From Bacteroides ovatus (GTDB lineage Bacteria > Bacteroidota > Bacteroidia > Bacteroidales > Bacteroidaceae), in the NCBI GenBank assembly GCA_030844565.1, contig JAUUNK010000092.1, positions 1 through 18,614 of the forward strand: 18,614 nt of DNA. The letters are read 5' to 3'. Positions 17,183 to 18,614 of this stretch are shown here, piece after piece. Positions within the stretch are counted from its first letter, which is position 1, and each line of letters begins with the position of its first letter. Made by a program: the position numbers and the translations under genes. Below the pieces are notes generated by a model. That model did not search any database. It worked only from the letters and a program-made list of their open reading frames with translations, and was not told the origin of the DNA.

Positions 17183-18614
17183 TTATCTGGTAGAAGCAAG
17201 TGCCTCTTGCAAATCAATGCCTAATGCTGTAGCTACGCCCGCTCCATAAGCGAAATCAGCCTTGTAGCAATTGCGCACGTGGCGTTGCTTAATGAATAAT
17301 TCCGCATCGCCCATAGCACGTGCCGTATTCTCGAATAATAGTTGTTGCTCTTCTGCCGGCATCAATCGGAAGAGATTTCCCGGCTGGCTATAATAGTCAT
17401 TGTCATATTCCCGTTCGTTGTAGTTGTAGATATCGCCTTGAACCTTCAAAGGCGGTTCCTTCTTTTCGGGTGAATCTTGCCATTCTCCGTAGCTATTGGG
17501 TTCATAGCCCTTGGCTGCCCCATAGTTACCATCCACTCTCATAGCCCCATCGCGGTGGAAAGCATGGAAAGGACAACGGGGTTTGTTTACTGGGATTTGC
17601 TCTGCATTCACTCCTAAGCGATAACGCTGCGCATCCCCATAAGCAAACAACCTTCCCTGAAGCATTTTATCAGGTGAAAAGCCAATACCTTCTACTATAT
17701 TTTGCGGATTGAACGCAGCTTGCTCTACTTCGGCAAAATAATTCTCAGGATTGCGGTTCAGTTCTAGAATACCAACGTCTTGCAAAGGGAAGTCTTTATG
17801 TGACCACACCTTAGTTAAATCAAAAGGATTGATACGATAATGGTCTGCCTCTTCTTCAGTCATTAACTGAATCTGAAACTTCCATTTCGGGAAATCGCCC
17901 TTTTCTATGCTTTCAAATAAATCGCGCTGGTGAGATTCACGGTCTTTAGCTATGATAGCTTCAGCTTCCTGATCGGTCAAGCACTTAATACCTTGCATAG
18001 TCTTTAAATGAAATTTCACCCATATACGCTGATTCTCTGCATTGAGAAAACTATATGTATGGCTACCATATCCATTCATGTGACGATAAGAATAAGGTAT
18101 GCCGCGAGGACTCATTGTAATAGTGACTTGATGAAGCGCTTCGGGAAGCAAGGTCCAGAAATCCCAGTTATTGTTAGCACTACGCATGTTGGTACGCGGG
18201 TCGCGCTTCACTGCATGATTTAAATCGGGAAACTTTAACGGGTCGCGCAAGAAAAACACGGGAGTATTATTTCCTACTAAATCCCAGTTCCCTTCTTCCG
18301 TATAGAATTTAATAGCAAAACCACGAATATCACGTTCGGCATCTGCTGCGCCCCGCTCTCCTGCTACGGTAGAAAAGCGGACGAAACATTCTGTTTGTTT
18401 CCCCACTTGGTTAAACATAGCGGCACGAGTAAACTTTGTAATGTCATGGGTTACAGTGAATGTACCATAAGCACCGGAGCCTTTGGCATGCATGCGTCTT
18501 TCAGGGATTACTTCACGATCAAAGTGAGCTAACTTTTCTAGAAACCAGGGGTCTTGCAACATCATCGGACCTCGTGGACCAGCTGTCTGGCTATTCTGGT
18601 TGTCTGCAATGGGA
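17183..18614 (-). CDS. katA: Monofunctional haem catalase, 5' end cut by window edge
   Basis: The enzyme converts hydrogen peroxide to water and oxygen and protects anaerobes such as Bacteroides during air exposure. Counting from the first visible Met (codon 18565-18563), the distal haem histidine is H26 (RRMHAKGSG), the distal asparagine N99 (DLVGNNTPVFF) and the proximal haem-ligand tyrosine Y309 (RLFAYGDAQRYR). All are present, so it should be active. The size fits the small-subunit clade of about 480-500 residues. The reading frame stays open upstream of that Met for 16 further codons (PIADNQNSQTAGPRGP) to the window edge. This matches the usual N-terminus of these catalases, so the true start lies outside the window and the Met at 18565 is internal. 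The promoter, and any OxyR-type control, is outside the window. Called katA here; the B. fragilis homologue has been named katB. Confidence 0.96.
   Translation of the reverse strand, partial: PIADNQNSQTAGPRGPMMLQDPWFLEKLAHFDREVIPERRMHAKGSGAYGTFTVTHDITKFTRAAMFNQVGKQTECFVRFSTVAGERGAADAERDIRGFAIKFYTEEGNWDLVGNNTPVFFLRDPLKFPDLNHAVKRDPRTNMRSANNNWDFWTLLPEALHQVTITMSPRGIPYSYRHMNGYGSHTYSFLNAENQRIWVKFHLKTMQGIKCLTDQEAEAIIAKDRESHQRDLFESIEKGDFPKWKFQIQLMTEEEADHYRINPFDLTKVWSHKDFPLQDVGILELNRNPENYFAEVEQAAFNPQNIVEGIGFSPDKMLQGRLFAYGDAQRYRLGVNAEQIPVNKPRCPFHAFHRDGAMRVDGNYGAAKGYEPNSYGEWQDSPEKKEPPLKVQGDIYNYNEREYDNDYYSQPGNLFRLMPAEEQQLLFENTARAMGDAELFIKQRHVRNCYKADFAYGAGVATALGIDLQEALASTR

Overview
The window looks like a chromosomal segment of a gut Bacteroides or close relative. 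The evidence is an AT-rich genome, secreted sulfatases of the serine type, a hybrid two-component regulator that ends in an AraC-type DNA-binding domain, periplasmic TPR sensor kinases, few Shine-Dalgarno sites, and several matches to the Bacteroides -7 promoter box (TAnnTTTG; the form TATCTTTG occurs at 393, 1193 and 13272). The organism is inferred from gene content; I could run no search.

Left part (1-2340): about 400 bases without a supported gene, holding a two-copy 43-bp direct repeat. Next comes a promoter-led pair made of a 49-residue remnant of a nucleotidyltransferase (418-567) and a small membrane-anchored protein of unknown function (569-1129). A secreted endonuclease/exonuclease/phosphatase-fold enzyme (1252-2313) follows under its own promoter. 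A 14-bp perfect inverted repeat (2331-2372) separates it from the convergent operon on the other strand.

Centre (2383-8911, minus strand): a tight four-gene operon, in transcription order sulfatase, GH29 alpha-L-fucosidase with a C-terminal discoidin-like domain, GH36/raffinose-synthase-like alpha-galactosidase, and a second sulfatase. All four carry signal peptides, and gaps are 6 to 17 bases. Divergently transcribed is a hybrid two-component system regulator (9105-13208) with a beta-propeller sensor, a kinase, a receiver and an AraC output domain. Together they look like a glycan-utilisation locus for a sulfated, alpha-L-fucosylated (or alpha-L-galactosylated) and alpha-galactosylated glycan. 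No SusC/SusD transporter pair is in the window. The regulator probably senses a periplasmic breakdown product and switches on the operon.

Right part (13320-17134): two tandem, translationally coupled TPR-transmembrane-kinase proteins. The first has all histidine kinase boxes. The second has the same architecture, but its phosphoacceptor histidine is tyrosine and its ATP-binding boxes are eroded, so it reads as a pseudokinase partner. This pair is the most unusual element here. No response regulator gene accompanies it. A terminator then separates it from a convergent haem catalase (17183 to the window edge), which is cut at its 5' end by the window boundary.
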